Below, piece after piece: positions 24,401-34,629 of a stretch of 64,000 nt of DNA. Numbering within the stretch: position 1 is the stretch's first letter; every line of letters begins with the position of its first letter. The DNA is from Piper betle (Eukaryota > Streptophyta > Magnoliopsida > Piperales > Piperaceae). The notes under the pieces are model-generated. The model worked only from the letters and a program-made list of their open reading frames with translations, made no database searches and was not told where the DNA came from. Location of the stretch: NCBI GenBank assembly GCA_033002965.1, contig JAURVB010013867.1, positions 1 through 64,000 of the forward strand. The letters are read 5' to 3'. The position numbers were made by a program, and so were the translations under genes.

Positions 24401-25325
24401 ATGATGACAATTTCATTATTTTAACTTTGTATGTAGATGACTTACTTCTTGTAGGGACTTGTATAGAGAAAATTGTTAATCTCAAGAGGCAAGAGTTTTT
24501 TCATGAATGACTTGGGTGAAGCAAAATAACTTTTTGGGATGCAAATTACCCGAAACAAGAAAAGCAAGAAGTTGTGGTTATCTCAAGAAAGATATGTGAA
24601 GAAAGTTCTTTAGAGATTCAACATGAATGAATTTAAGCCAGTGACTAGTACTTTGGGTAGTAATTTTCAATTGTCAAAAGAACAAGGTGCTAAGACAGAG
24701 GAGGATAAAACTCACATGAAAGTAGTGCCTTATGCTTCAGCTATTGAAAATCTTATGTATATTATGGTGAGTACAAGATCAGATATTGCACATGCAGTGG
24801 AAGTAATGAGTAGATTTATGAAAAACCCAGTAAAAGAACATTGGAAGGCAGTGAAATGGAATTTTAGGTACTTGAAAGAAACTTCTAATTACTGTTGTGT
24901 TTTAGGGGTGATAATATTGATGTGTAAGGTTATATGGACTCGGACCATGCTGGAAAGAGAGACAATGACAAAAGTACGTCTGGATATATCTTTATAGTTG
25001 GTGAAACTGCGGTGAGTAGGGTTTCCAAATTGCAAAAGATAATTGCTTTATTTTTAACTGAGGCTGAATATGTGGCTATTGCAGAACCTAGCAAGGAGTA
25101 TATTTGGATTAAAACTTTAATGAATAAGTTAGGTTTTAATTGGGTTGATTGGAGGTTGTACATTGATAGTCAAAGTGCATTCTATTTAGCCAAGAACTCG
25201 GCATTTCATTCTAAGACTAAGCATATTCGATTAAGGTATCATTTTATCAAATATTTGTTAGTAGAAGGTAAATTGAAGTTGGTGAAGATAGATGGAAAAA
25301 AATCCTGCGGACATGTTGACTAAAC
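21430..25325 (+). pseudogene. Copia gag-pol remnant
   Basis: Domains in order: a gag region from about 21430 to 21980, with a long open piece from 21543 to 21869; a CX2CX4HX4C zinc knuckle at 22120-22161; a protease from 22252, where the active-site triad reads N-S-G instead of D-S/T-G; integrase, with its HHCC part near 22640-22780, catalytic-core D residues near 22829 and 23020 and E near 23128; reverse transcriptase from about 23950, with Y-V-D-D at 24430-24441; and RNase H at about 24934-25325, with conserved D and T-E-A-E-Y. In-frame stops occur in gag, between domains and in RT, and frame changes separate RT from RNase H. It is a dead plant retrotransposon copy. Confidence 0.9.
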
Positions 25326-25445
25326 TGGTGGAGGGACAAAGTTGAGTTTTTGCTCAACTTTGGTGAACTTGCACTAACATGCAGATGAAGGACTTATACA
25401 ACGAACAAGTGGAGGAAGAATAAGGACTAAGTGTGTTCCAATCAA

Positions 25446-25460
25446 TCTCAAGTGAGAGAT
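25446..25460 (+). promoter_or_regulatory. Polypurine tract of the copia element
   Basis: AGTGAGAGAT ends exactly where the 3' LTR begins with TGTTAATATG, the usual position of the second-strand primer tract in plant copia elements. Confidence 0.7.
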
Positions 25461-26051
25461 TGTTAATATGTGTGATTGTATTAATGATATGTAGCACATT
25501 ATTACACTTGGAATACTAAAAGAATCTTGGAATATCAACAGTGGTCGTTGTTTGTTATTCCATGGAGGATGAAGGGTCTCAAAGCTTCTATATAATTTGA
25601 GTTTCATTTGCCTTATTTTGAAAATAAAATAAGCAAAGAAAACAATACAAGAAAAACAAGAGGAGAGAAAAAAGAGAGATAAAGAAAAGATAGATAAAAA
25701 AGAGGAGAAAATATTATTCACGAGTTTAATTTTATATACAGAATATTGAGAGAGAAAAATCTTATAATATTGAGAAAGAGAAAAATCTTATAATATTGAG
25801 AAAGAGAAATTTTATAATCTCAATATTATAGGTTGAGTGAGTAATCTTCTTATACATTTCTATATATTTGATGACTGTAATTTTTAGTTAAAATAGTGAA
25901 TTATTTATTGATGTCCCGTAGTTTTTGAGAGGGTTTTTTAAGTTAAATTTTTGTTATTTTAATTTTATTTTATTTTATTTTTCAGACATTATTTTTTCAA
26001 ATCTTGTGTTCGTTGTTGTTGATCTCCAACTTAAGGGATTTTTTCAACACT
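25461..26051 (+). repeat. 3' LTR of the copia element
   Basis: 591 bases from TGTTAATATGTG to TTTTTTCAACA, matching the 5' LTR. It is slightly longer because a short segment (ATATTGAGAAAGAGAAA-like, about 25770-25810) is repeated. Confidence 0.85.
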
Positions 26052-26849
26052 TCATGTATCTCAATTTGCTCTCCGTGCATACACTTTTATTTCTCTTTTT
26101 CAAATTTATAGAACAACAATATGACAATACATCAAGATTTTCAAGAACGGTGTATGTTCAAGAACGGTTGCAAGGGTAGCTCTCCTAGACCAAAGTAATT
26201 TCGCATTGAAGTTGCTTCCACCAAAGTTGTTTCGCATTCTGTGATTGCAATAATGGTTTACGAATAGGGTTTGCATTCTACCATTACACGTACTTGACAA
26301 CTTGTCAAGCCATACTTAACTCTTTGCTTTAATCCATGTGTTTCTTTTCTTAATTTATTTATTTCTGTTTCTCCACATATTTCTTGCACACAATAAAAAA
26401 ACTAATACATTTTACATTCTTTTCCCGACACTTCATAATCTATCTAATTATCATTTTTACCACAACAATATCATGTAAAATTTTCTATCATTAATAAATG
26501 ATAAACTGGGCAAATTGTTAACCTGGTTTAGATGAGTAAATTTCTCATATTTTCAAAAAAGAAAATTACATAAGAAAAAAGTGAGAATTTCTTTTTAATA
26601 AGATAATGGCAGTCTAAGTTTGGTTGAACAGTAGCAACGTATTCAGAAACTCAACAGGGCCTCGTATATAAAAAAGACGAAATAAAATTTATATTTATAA
26701 TAATTTACTTGGCTTTTTTTTTCCAACGCTGGCTTTGCTGTATATGAATCTCAAGAAAACCTATATGACATGAGAAGCCTTGATGCTCTATTTTCACTGT
26801 CATGGAAATTCAACTTAAAATTTTAGACGCCACAAATAAGATCAAGAAT

Positions 26850-27560
26850 TCCATGCCAATTCACTGTCCTGACTCCAGAATGGCTTCTGAAATCTGACCC
26901 AAAATGGGGACAGCATGGGCAGTGCCTAAATTGATATCCATAGCCATTTTCTGGCACTCTGCAGTCCCGAATCAAAATTAAAATCTCCTGCAGTTCACGA
27001 ACATCTACACTGTACTACCTTCCCCATGTAATGGTCAGAACTGCAATGGCAGTGCTACAACCCAACTTATTGAAGCTGCCATCAAACTAGTAAGCCTTGC
27101 CATAGTTTACCAAGTGTACATCCCTGTTAAAAAATATTACGCACTCGCATTCATCCAACTTCAAGTACGGTTAGGTGAAGCCTTCACTCCTAGGAATTCA
27201 TGGCCAACTTCCTCCTTGGAGAAGGTGTGATTTAACTATTCCGGTGACTTCCTGATTCCAAGAAACAAAGCTAATATCAATATTTCTTTAAAGAATAGTA
27301 CCTAGACAACTGCATTTTCTTTAAGAAATGGCTCCCCATTGTTTGTCACTTTTGCAATCTTCCCCTCTGGTCCAATCTGCTCAAGCTGCCCATAACTTAG
27401 AAACGAAAAAGTGTTTTGCCAACTTTGACACATTGAATATGGCCCTCCTTGATATAATGAACTAGATCTGCTCCTGTACATGACTACTGCCAGCTAAAAC
27501 GGATGCAAGGGACTACATCGATGTTAGGAAAGCTTGCCATAGGATGAGGTAGATTTTCAA
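26850..27560 (-). pseudogene. Unidentified decayed exons
   Basis: On the minus strand several short conserved-looking frames occur: PHPMASFPNIDVVPCIRFSW then a stop, then TGADLVHYIKEGHIQCVKV (about 27545-27420); GQLEQIGPEGKIAKVTNN and GEPFLKENAVV then a stop (about 27400-27305); HTFSKEEVGHEFLGVKAS (about 27230-27180); and AMDINLGTAHAVPILGQISE (about 26935-26870). Their order and composition suggest one former gene read right to left. I do not recognise the family. In-frame stops mark it as non-functional. Confidence 0.35.
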
Positions 27561-28304
27561 GATAATTTGCTTTGATACTAACAATTTATTACACCAAGAA
27601 CTTGATCTTTCCATTTTATCAATTGGGTTTTTACTTTCAGTTGTCAATTCATGGTAGTTTTTTCAACAAGAAAGCATGGACATTTATGATCTGTGTTTTC
27701 TGCTGGAACCAAGTTACGTTCATGACAAATTATTTCAAATTATGTGATCTTACATTTTGTACTCGTTAACTCGCATCAAGATACTATCAAAGAAAGCGTT
27801 TGACAACTTGTACAAGTCGTGAGAGTCATGTTAGGCCATACTAAATCAGCCTATAACCAACAAAACGATGCATAGATTAAACGGTCCATAGTATCACATA
27901 TTAGATAACAGACACTGACCCAATATTATTTTGCTAAACTAGTACCAATTGGCTGGCAAACCTTGTCATGAAAGGAACAATATTAATATCTCCTCCAAAA
28001 CCAATGCTACACTCCATCTATTCCGTCCATCCATAATTGTTTCAACTCATGATATTGTTTCTAGTATTCTATTCTATCATATTATCAAATAGTGAAAACT
28101 ACTATCTTGGGAAAGGGTAGCTTGGTTAGGTTTGACCGCTAGCTAGTCCAAAGAAATTAAATCACAAGTAGGCAACTGGATCATATTTTTCCCAGTCCCA
28201 TGCAACCTGTTGGGAACTACGTATTCCATCACCGGCCAGATATGTTCTTCGTCGAGGCATGCATCTCCTAGAAACGAAAATCCAACCTTGAGGTGTTCCT
28301 TGCT

Positions 28305-28305
28305 G

Positions 28306-28348
<43 letters not shown>

Positions 28349-28364
28349 TTATTTATTTATTTAT
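28305..28364. repeat. Compound microsatellite (TG)n-(TA)n-(TTTA)n
   Basis: TGTGTGTGTGTC, then an alternating TA tract, then TTTA repeats, ending immediately before the LTR-like TGTTGAG at 28365. Confidence 0.9.
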
Positions 28365-28544
28365 TGTTGAGTTTATCCCACATTATATTTGTAAGTAATT
28401 GGTGACTTCTATATAAGCTAATGGAAAAACCTTATTCTTCAATTTGCCTCACGATTTGTTAGCCGGTCCGAATTTGGTTTTGGTGTTACCTTAATTTGCC
28501 TCACGATTTGTTAACCAGTCCGAATTTAGTGTCTCCCAAAACTT

Positions 28545-29845
28545 CACTATAACACGACTATAACATATTGACCCCAGAATGTGGTGAGGGAGAGATGTAC
28601 TAGCCCGAAACTTCACTATAACATGGAGACCCCTACATGTGGTGAGGGGGGAGATGTACCAGCCCGAAACTTCACTATAACATGTGGACCCCAGCATGTG
28701 GTGAGGGGGAGATGTACCAGCCCGAATTGGAGTCTTTTAAAACTTCACTATAACATGTTGGCCTCGCATGTGTTGAGGGGAAACTTCACTATAACACGAT
28801 TATAACATGCGGACACTAGCATGTGGGGAGGGGGAGATGTACTAGCTCAAAACTTCACTATAACATGACTATAACATGTGGACCCCAGCATGTGGTGAGG
28901 GGAGATGTACCAGTCCAAAACTTCACTATAACATATGGACCCTAGCATATAGTAAGGGGGAGATGTACCAGCCCAAATTGGAGTCTTCTGAAACTTCACT
29001 ATAATATGTTGGCCTTGCATATGGTGAGGGGAGATTATTCATGTTGGCCTCGTATGTAGTGAGGGGAGATGATTCGGATGGCATGTGGTGAAGGACATGT
29101 TAGCCTCGCATGTGGTGAGGGGAGATGATTCAAATGGCATGTGGTGAGGGGGAGATGTATCAGCCCAAAACTTCACTATAACATGCGGTGAGGCGGAGAT
29201 GTACCAGCCTGAATTGGAGTCTTCTGAAACTTCACTTCCGAGATGATTCAAATGGTATGATATGTCCTAGCATATAGTGAGGGGGAGATGTACTAGCCCA
29301 AAATGATTCGGATGGTATGATGTGTCCCGGCATGTGGGGAGGAGGAGATGTACTTCATTTTCGAGATGATTCGAATGGTATGATGTGTCCCGGCATGTGG
29401 TGAGGGGAGATGTACCAGCCCAAAATGATTCAGATGGTATGATGTGTTCCGGCATGTGCTGAGGAGAGATGTACCAGCCCGAATTAGAGTCTTCTGAAAC
29501 TTTACTTCCGAGATGATTCGAATCGTATGATGTGTAGGGGACTATAACATGTTGGCGTCGCATGTGCTGAGGGAGAGATGATTCGGGTGGTATGATATGT
29601 GGCATGTTATTGTCGCATGTATATGTGGGGGACTATAACATGTTGGCGTCGCATGTGGTGAGGGAGAGATGATTCAGGTGGCATGATGTGTGGCATGTTG
29701 GCATCGCATGTGATGAGGGAGAGATGATTCGGGTGGTATGATGTGTGGCATGTTAGCCTTGCATGTGGTGAGGGGAGATAACATGTTGGCATCGCATGTG
29801 GTGAGGAAGAGATGATTCAGGTGGTATGATGTGGGGGGGGGGAGA
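28545..29845 (+). repeat. Tandem array of polypurine-tract-like modules
   Basis: About 21 variants of GTGGTGAGGGGGAGAT are spaced irregularly at 30-75 bases, alternating with AACTTCACTATAACATG, ATGTACCAGCCC and GATGATTCGGGTGGTATGAT modules. The first half favours the ATGTACCAGCCC form and the second half the GATGATTC form, so at least two expansions occurred. The repeated frames on the minus strand are simply the array translated. Confidence 0.85.
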
Positions 29846-29846
29846 T

Positions 29847-30088
29847 TGTTGGGTTTATCCAACATCATGGTTGGAGGCAACGGTGACTTGTATATAAGCT
29901 AATCGGAAAGCTTTATTCCTTGAACTAGCTTTTGGATTATGAGAAGCTGTAAACCTGTTGTAAGTTTTTTGGGGCCCGAAGGGCCCAACATATATAACAC
30001 TCACTAACAAGTCTTTTCGCCTTCCACAAACTTCATACATCTTCTCGTGTACGCAATTTATTCATGTAATTGGGAAAGAACCCCAACA
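29847..30088 (+). repeat. Intact 3' LTR
   Basis: 242 bases, TGTTGGGTTTATCCAACATC at the left and AAGAACCCCAACA at the right, with TATATAAG at 29891-29898 as a promoter-like box. The tract GTGGGGGGGGGGAGAT ends at 29846, immediately upstream. Confidence 0.8.
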
Positions 30089-31798
30089 CTACCTACATCC
30101 ATTTGATATTTAGTGAACAACTGGGGTAGTAGTAGTAGTACATTTTCCTGCTCAACTTTTTCTCAACCACTCAACTAAATTTCCACCCCCTCGAGACCTG
30201 GATATCATTGAAAATCTTCTCATGCAACTTTACCTATATAATGCTTTGGACAAAACAAAAAACTTTACCTATATATTGATCATACAGTCAGCCATGCATT
30301 ACCATTTTATATATATCAACTCTCATCATGCATCCAATTCTGCTCACTCAAGCGGGTTGAATTCTTTTTTGCGTTTTGTCAATTGAAGTGGCTCTGGGTC
30401 TCATGTTTCCTGCCAAATATGTGTTAATCACCCACTAACAAGGGTATGTAGCATCATATGATAGATCATGTTTTGTCTAAAAACTGATATTAGTGGCTGC
30501 CTGGTCTTCCCATCTACCCACATAACAAAAGGTGGTACATTGCAGTTGCAGCACTTATTTGGATTAGTAAATGATGCAAGAAAGAGGCAACCTCATCTTT
30601 CAATATTTGTTTAAGATGCAAGTTGATAGTAAGAAACAATAATGGTAACATCTCTGGATTGTGAAGTATGGACCGTGGAGTGTGATGGGGTGGGGGCTTT
30701 GGGATTAGAGTGGATAAATGGTAGTACTGGTTGTTATTGAATTAGGAGGGAGGGGAGGAGGAGTGGGTCCCGAAACGTCAATATCGAAAACTTTAGGGCT
30801 GGGCGATTGGCGAGTGAGGTCATTTTGTCTCGGTCATCTCCTTCCTGGCTCTCTGCATCCGCTAACATCTCAATATCTGGTTATATGAAGCCTCATAGGC
30901 TATTCATAGGAGAGATAGGATGCAACCTCTTTTTTAAAAAAAAAACTGTTGCTTGGACGAGCTCTCAACCATTTCGATGACACTCGGTCCCCCTTATAAA
31001 TAAATAAATATATAATTTAAGCTAAGTCTAAAGTAATATATAAATTATTTACTCAAATTATGTGGTACAAAATATCCTCCGATCTAAATAAAATTATAGA
31101 TTGGATGGTCAATTTTTTTAAAAATCATTAAATAATTATCTCATTGTAGCACGTCTTGTAAGAAACTATGCATGTATAAACAAAACAAAACTACAAGAAT
31201 TCTTAAATGTCTCTTTTAAATTAAATTTCACTATTTGGTAGAGTGAATATACAAAATCATAATTAGTTCGTGCATGCATTCCGTGTTTGACAAAGGATGG
31301 GTCATTTAGGTAATTTTATTTTAAAAAACATGACCGTAAAATTAAATGGATGATCAACAATTCAAAAAATAATAATTTCCATTCTTTAACCCGCTAAAAA
31401 CCAAAAAAATGTGCCATGAATATGAATACTGAATGCAGTGTATAAAGAAACTATCCAAGTTAATCATAACTCTTAAAAAATAAGAATATATTGAACAATA
31501 ATATAAATAAAAGGCTCTACCGTCTCTTATTTACAAAAACCTCGATTTAATACAAGCTAGGTAGCTTTATATTTATATTAACGAAAAAAATAATATTCTA
31601 TTGATTATATTATACATGGTTTGGTATAATTTTTAATGTACCTAATTTTTTTTCAAGGTAAATTTTTAATATTACTTTACATGTAAAGCCTTCCTTGTCG
31701 ACCAAAATTCGACTAATTAAGTATTATTATTTTTATACGAGTATACCAAATGAGTTCATTAATATTAATAACAGAATTGTAGGCAAAGAAGGCGATGA
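30089..31798. other. Gene-free AT-rich region
   Basis: No coding region recognised. A short (TAG)n run lies near 30127-30140, and a G-rich stretch near 30685-30780 has no credible frame. Confidence 0.5.
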
Positions 31799-31809
31799 GA
31801 TATAAATAA
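31799..31809 (+). promoter_or_regulatory. TATA box of an orphan first exon
   Basis: GATATAAATAAAAGG is a good TATA box about 80 bases upstream of the ATG at 31885. Confidence 0.45.
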
Positions 31810-31884
31810 AAGGGCAGCGATCAGAAGCAGGTGGAGGGAGGTCCTTGTCAACCCCCTGCGCCGACCCTTTCCTTTGGCATACTC

Positions 31885-32049
31885 ATGCCCTTCTCCTCCC
31901 TCCGCGGCGCCACCACCTGCTTTCCCATGGCAGCTTGTCCGCCCGCGTCCCGACCAAAAGCAAATCTCCATACCCTTCTTCCGCCAAACACCCCACACTT
32001 CATCTTCCCCGGCGTCCGATCTCTAAATCACCTTATACAGCTTGTATAA
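31885..32049 (+). pseudogene. Orphan first exon, transit-peptide-like
   Basis: A GC-rich island (about 31830-32030) carries an ATG frame of 54 residues starting MPFSSLRGATTCFPMAAC, rich in Ser, Pro and Arg with few acids, like a plastid transit peptide. An overlapping frame is also Ser/Pro/His-rich, so the frame choice is uncertain. No downstream exon is recognisable before AT-rich DNA resumes. It may be a detached 5' end of a gene or an exon of a gene I cannot see. Confidence 0.3.
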
Positions 32050-33303
32050 ATTATGTATCTAATTTAAATGATATTAATCAGTCCCACGTCATAAGTTTTA
32101 CGTGTATAAAAAGTAGAGCTCGTAAGTAGAATGTTGAAATTTTTTAAAAAAATTTACATCAATATCACCTATTTTAATTTTTTTTAAATCAAATGTTCTG
32201 ATTTTAAAATATTATGAAATTAACTTTTTTTAATAATAATTTTGATAATTGAAATTCACTCCCTGCTTTTCCTAAATGCCCAAGCTCTAAACCTCACCAA
32301 AATTGATACTACATAGTAGAACTTGTTGCTGCCTAATAACGATATTAGTTAATTAATTTACGCATAAATAGAGATAGGTTTTGATATTTGGGTGGGCCAA
32401 AAATTTTACGATGCTTTTTGTTCGTCTCATTTGATTTAAAAAATGATCGATCTATAAATCGAAATTGATCATTATAAATAAAGCTTTTTTTGTTCGAGAT
32501 TTTTATACTACAAATATGTGGATAATTCGCTAAAAAATAGACACTAACAACCAATACATTATGTGTTTGATTTATTAGTAAGGTCTTACAATTTTTTCAA
32601 AGTTTTAAGGTATTTATTTAAAGGAAAATAATCAACCGTAAGATATAACCGTTAATGTTGGCTGTGAGACCAATGAATAAGTACATGTGTATGAATAATA
32701 GTACCCATCAATGAGTGATGATTTTATAACAATTAATTGGGTCTTTGAGACATATTAACTATAAGATCTCATAGTTGATTACCACTCTTTATTAAAAATT
32801 TTGGTTCGTAGGTCAGATTTTGCGAGTTATATTATTTTAGAATTGGAGTGTCACATAATGTCTTAAATTCAATTTGGGATCGGACTTAGACTGCATTCAA
32901 ATCAAATAGAGTTTAAGGTAATTTTATTCAATTTAGACACAAATAAGTGATATTTTACCAAATTTTCAATTTTTCAATATTAAAACAATTTTTTTAAAAT
33001 TTTATCTTTATTTTATATTGCAATATACACTACTATCTAAAAATATGCAATACACTTTAAATTTATTAGTATGAACAAATATGATAAATAAAATAAATAT
33101 AATAACATTTGAATTCTGATCAAATTTAAATATGGTACAAATTATATTTTATCTAAACTCATCACTATTTGTAAAAGAAGAGCATGAAAATGATTGGAAA
33201 ATAGAATCTCGATTTGTGTTGAAATAAATCAGAATCATTGCATGTTTTTTTAACCAGCACTACATATGTTTACTATAGTTACAAAGTTTGCAAATATTGG
33301 TAT
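32050..33303. other. Gene-free AT-rich region
   Basis: No coding sequence, RNA gene or clear repeat recognised. Confidence 0.5.
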
Positions 33304-33712
33304 TACGGATGGGTTTGGATATCTTATATTCGTTAATCTAGTTCAAATCTTATTCTATTTATATCCGGTTCGAAGTAGTTTCAGATTAAATTTGGGTTTT
33401 GACTATTTGAATATATAATAAGACAAAAAATATTTGGATTGGATATAAATTTAAGGTTGATCTGATCTAAATAGATGATATTTTATAAAATTATATTTTA
33501 AAATATTTAAAATATATTTTTATTATTTTTTCTCAATTTTTACGTTAAAGTCTATTTGATTTATATTATTTTAATCATTTAAGTTAGATTCAAAATGGAT
33601 ACAGGTTTAATTTTTAGATTCAGGTAGAAGTCAAGTTCGAATTTTATATTCGAATCAAGTACATATAAAACCATATATATGCTATCTATATCCATCCCGA
33701 GCACATCCCTTA
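33304..33712. mobile_element. Diverged relative of the 11695-12178 transposon
   Basis: Begins GGATGGGTTTGGATATC and ends TATCCATCCC...CATCCCTTA, with the same internal order of words (AAATATTTGGATTGGATAT, GATCTGATCTAAAT, a run of ATTTTAAAATATTT) as the element at 11695. The ends are eroded and no target duplication is seen. Confidence 0.45.
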
Positions 33713-33734
33713 GGGTAATCTATATTATATATAG

Positions 33735-33970
33735 AGGGTGGGGATGTGGTCCGTAGGTTAGGGTCTCGGGGGTGCATGTTTGGCCCGAACAAGCTACACC
33801 TTCGTTTCTGTTAGGAGCCGTTATAAGTGTGGATCCTAGACTAGTAATGACTCCACAGTCTGGCCAGATGCAAAGCCTCGTTAATCCGAGTGATTGTCAC
33901 GTGAACCACTTCGCCTTCTCCCTGGATGTAACGTCGTCTAGTGCAATAAAGAAACCCCCTTCCCCTTATT
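33735..33970 (+). other. Unidentified island of balanced base composition
   Basis: About 235 bases of near 50% GC stand out from AT-rich flanks. A 66-residue frame (33772-33972) includes VISVDPRLVMTPQSGQMQSL and NHFAFSLDVTSSSAI. It could be a captured exon or a structured RNA; neither was recognised. Confidence 0.3.
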
Positions 33971-33972
33971 GA

Positions 33973-34629
33973 TTTAGCGTGAGATGCCCCATTATTGATT
34001 TCAAGGGTTTAATTACGATTTTACGTTTGTTAGCGTGTATGGTATCATTATTTTGATCTTGTTTATTGTTAAAATATAAATTTATAATAATAGCAAATAA
34101 AAATAATATTTGACTAAACGTAGATGATGCTTATAAAAAAGCCTCTCGTGGTTGGAAGAAAGAAGGTTATATCTTATTTATTTCTTTTTAACAAACGAGT
34201 CCTAATTCGGTTTTTTATTTTCCTTTCCAATAATTCTATGCCCAGCATTGACCTCTTCTATTGTCGCCATTACCTGCCATATAAAAGTGAATTATCTTGA
34301 TTTTGAAAACACTTAATAGCAGCTTTGTTATTTTTTGATGTTTGAGACTTTGAGGTGTTAAGTATATTATTTTAAGGGAAATGATTTGTTGTAGCATGAT
34401 AAGTTCTGCTCAGCAGCCCCTTGATGCAGATTATCACAATTCATTAAATTTAAAATAAATAATATTAATTAATATTTAAATCCCATTAATTATAGTGATG
34501 TACACAATTAATATGTTATTATATAGATTTTTGTAACAAGTGCCCCAACAAATCTTTTCACTAAATTGTACTACTTTGTGGTGGGCATTGGACTACTAGT
34601 TATTTGGTTATTAAGTCTGAAAATGTTTG
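33973..34629. other. AT-rich spacer
   Basis: No gene recognised. The last five bases, GTTTG, form the left flank of the solo LTR. Confidence 0.5.

Larger units (their letters stand above)
20764..26051 (+). mobile_element. Full-length degenerate Ty1/copia LTR retrotransposon, probably Tork lineage
   Basis: Two LTRs, a primer-binding-like site, gag and pol remnants in copia order (integrase before reverse transcriptase), a polypurine tract and near-matching 5-bp flanks CTTCG (20759-20763) and CTTCA (26052-26056) define the element. The coding region is broken by many stops and frameshifts, so it cannot act autonomously. The Tork assignment is inferred from the general protein layout. Confidence 0.9.
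28365..30088 (+). mobile_element. Non-coding LTR retroelement with a tandem-array interior
   Basis: The right end is a complete 242-bp LTR (29847-30088) with perfect TGTTGGG...CCCAACA termini, preceded by a long polypurine tract. The left end (28365 to about 28440) matches only the first ~75 bases of that LTR (GTTTATCC, TATATAAGCTAAT, CTTATTC) and then diverges. Between them is a 1.3-kb array with no gag or pol. No target duplication is evident. It may be a deleted or non-autonomous derivative of an LTR retrotransposon. Confidence 0.7.

Noticed and set aside
20764..26051. Integrated pararetrovirus
   Set aside because: Paired LTRs, an integrase domain and integrase-before-RT order identify an ordinary copia element; no movement or coat protein region is seen in the window.
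28545..29845. CRISPR-like appearance of regularly recurring words
   Set aside because: Spacing is irregular, modules grade into one another with no unique spacers, and the context is a plant LTR element.
29039..29880. Several minus-strand frames rich in His, Pro and Ser
   Set aside because: They are translations of the tandem array and repeat with it.
33735..33970. Signal-recognition-particle or other known structured RNA
   Set aside because: I could not find the conserved loop motifs of plant 7SL, U3 or U6, so no RNA identity is claimed.
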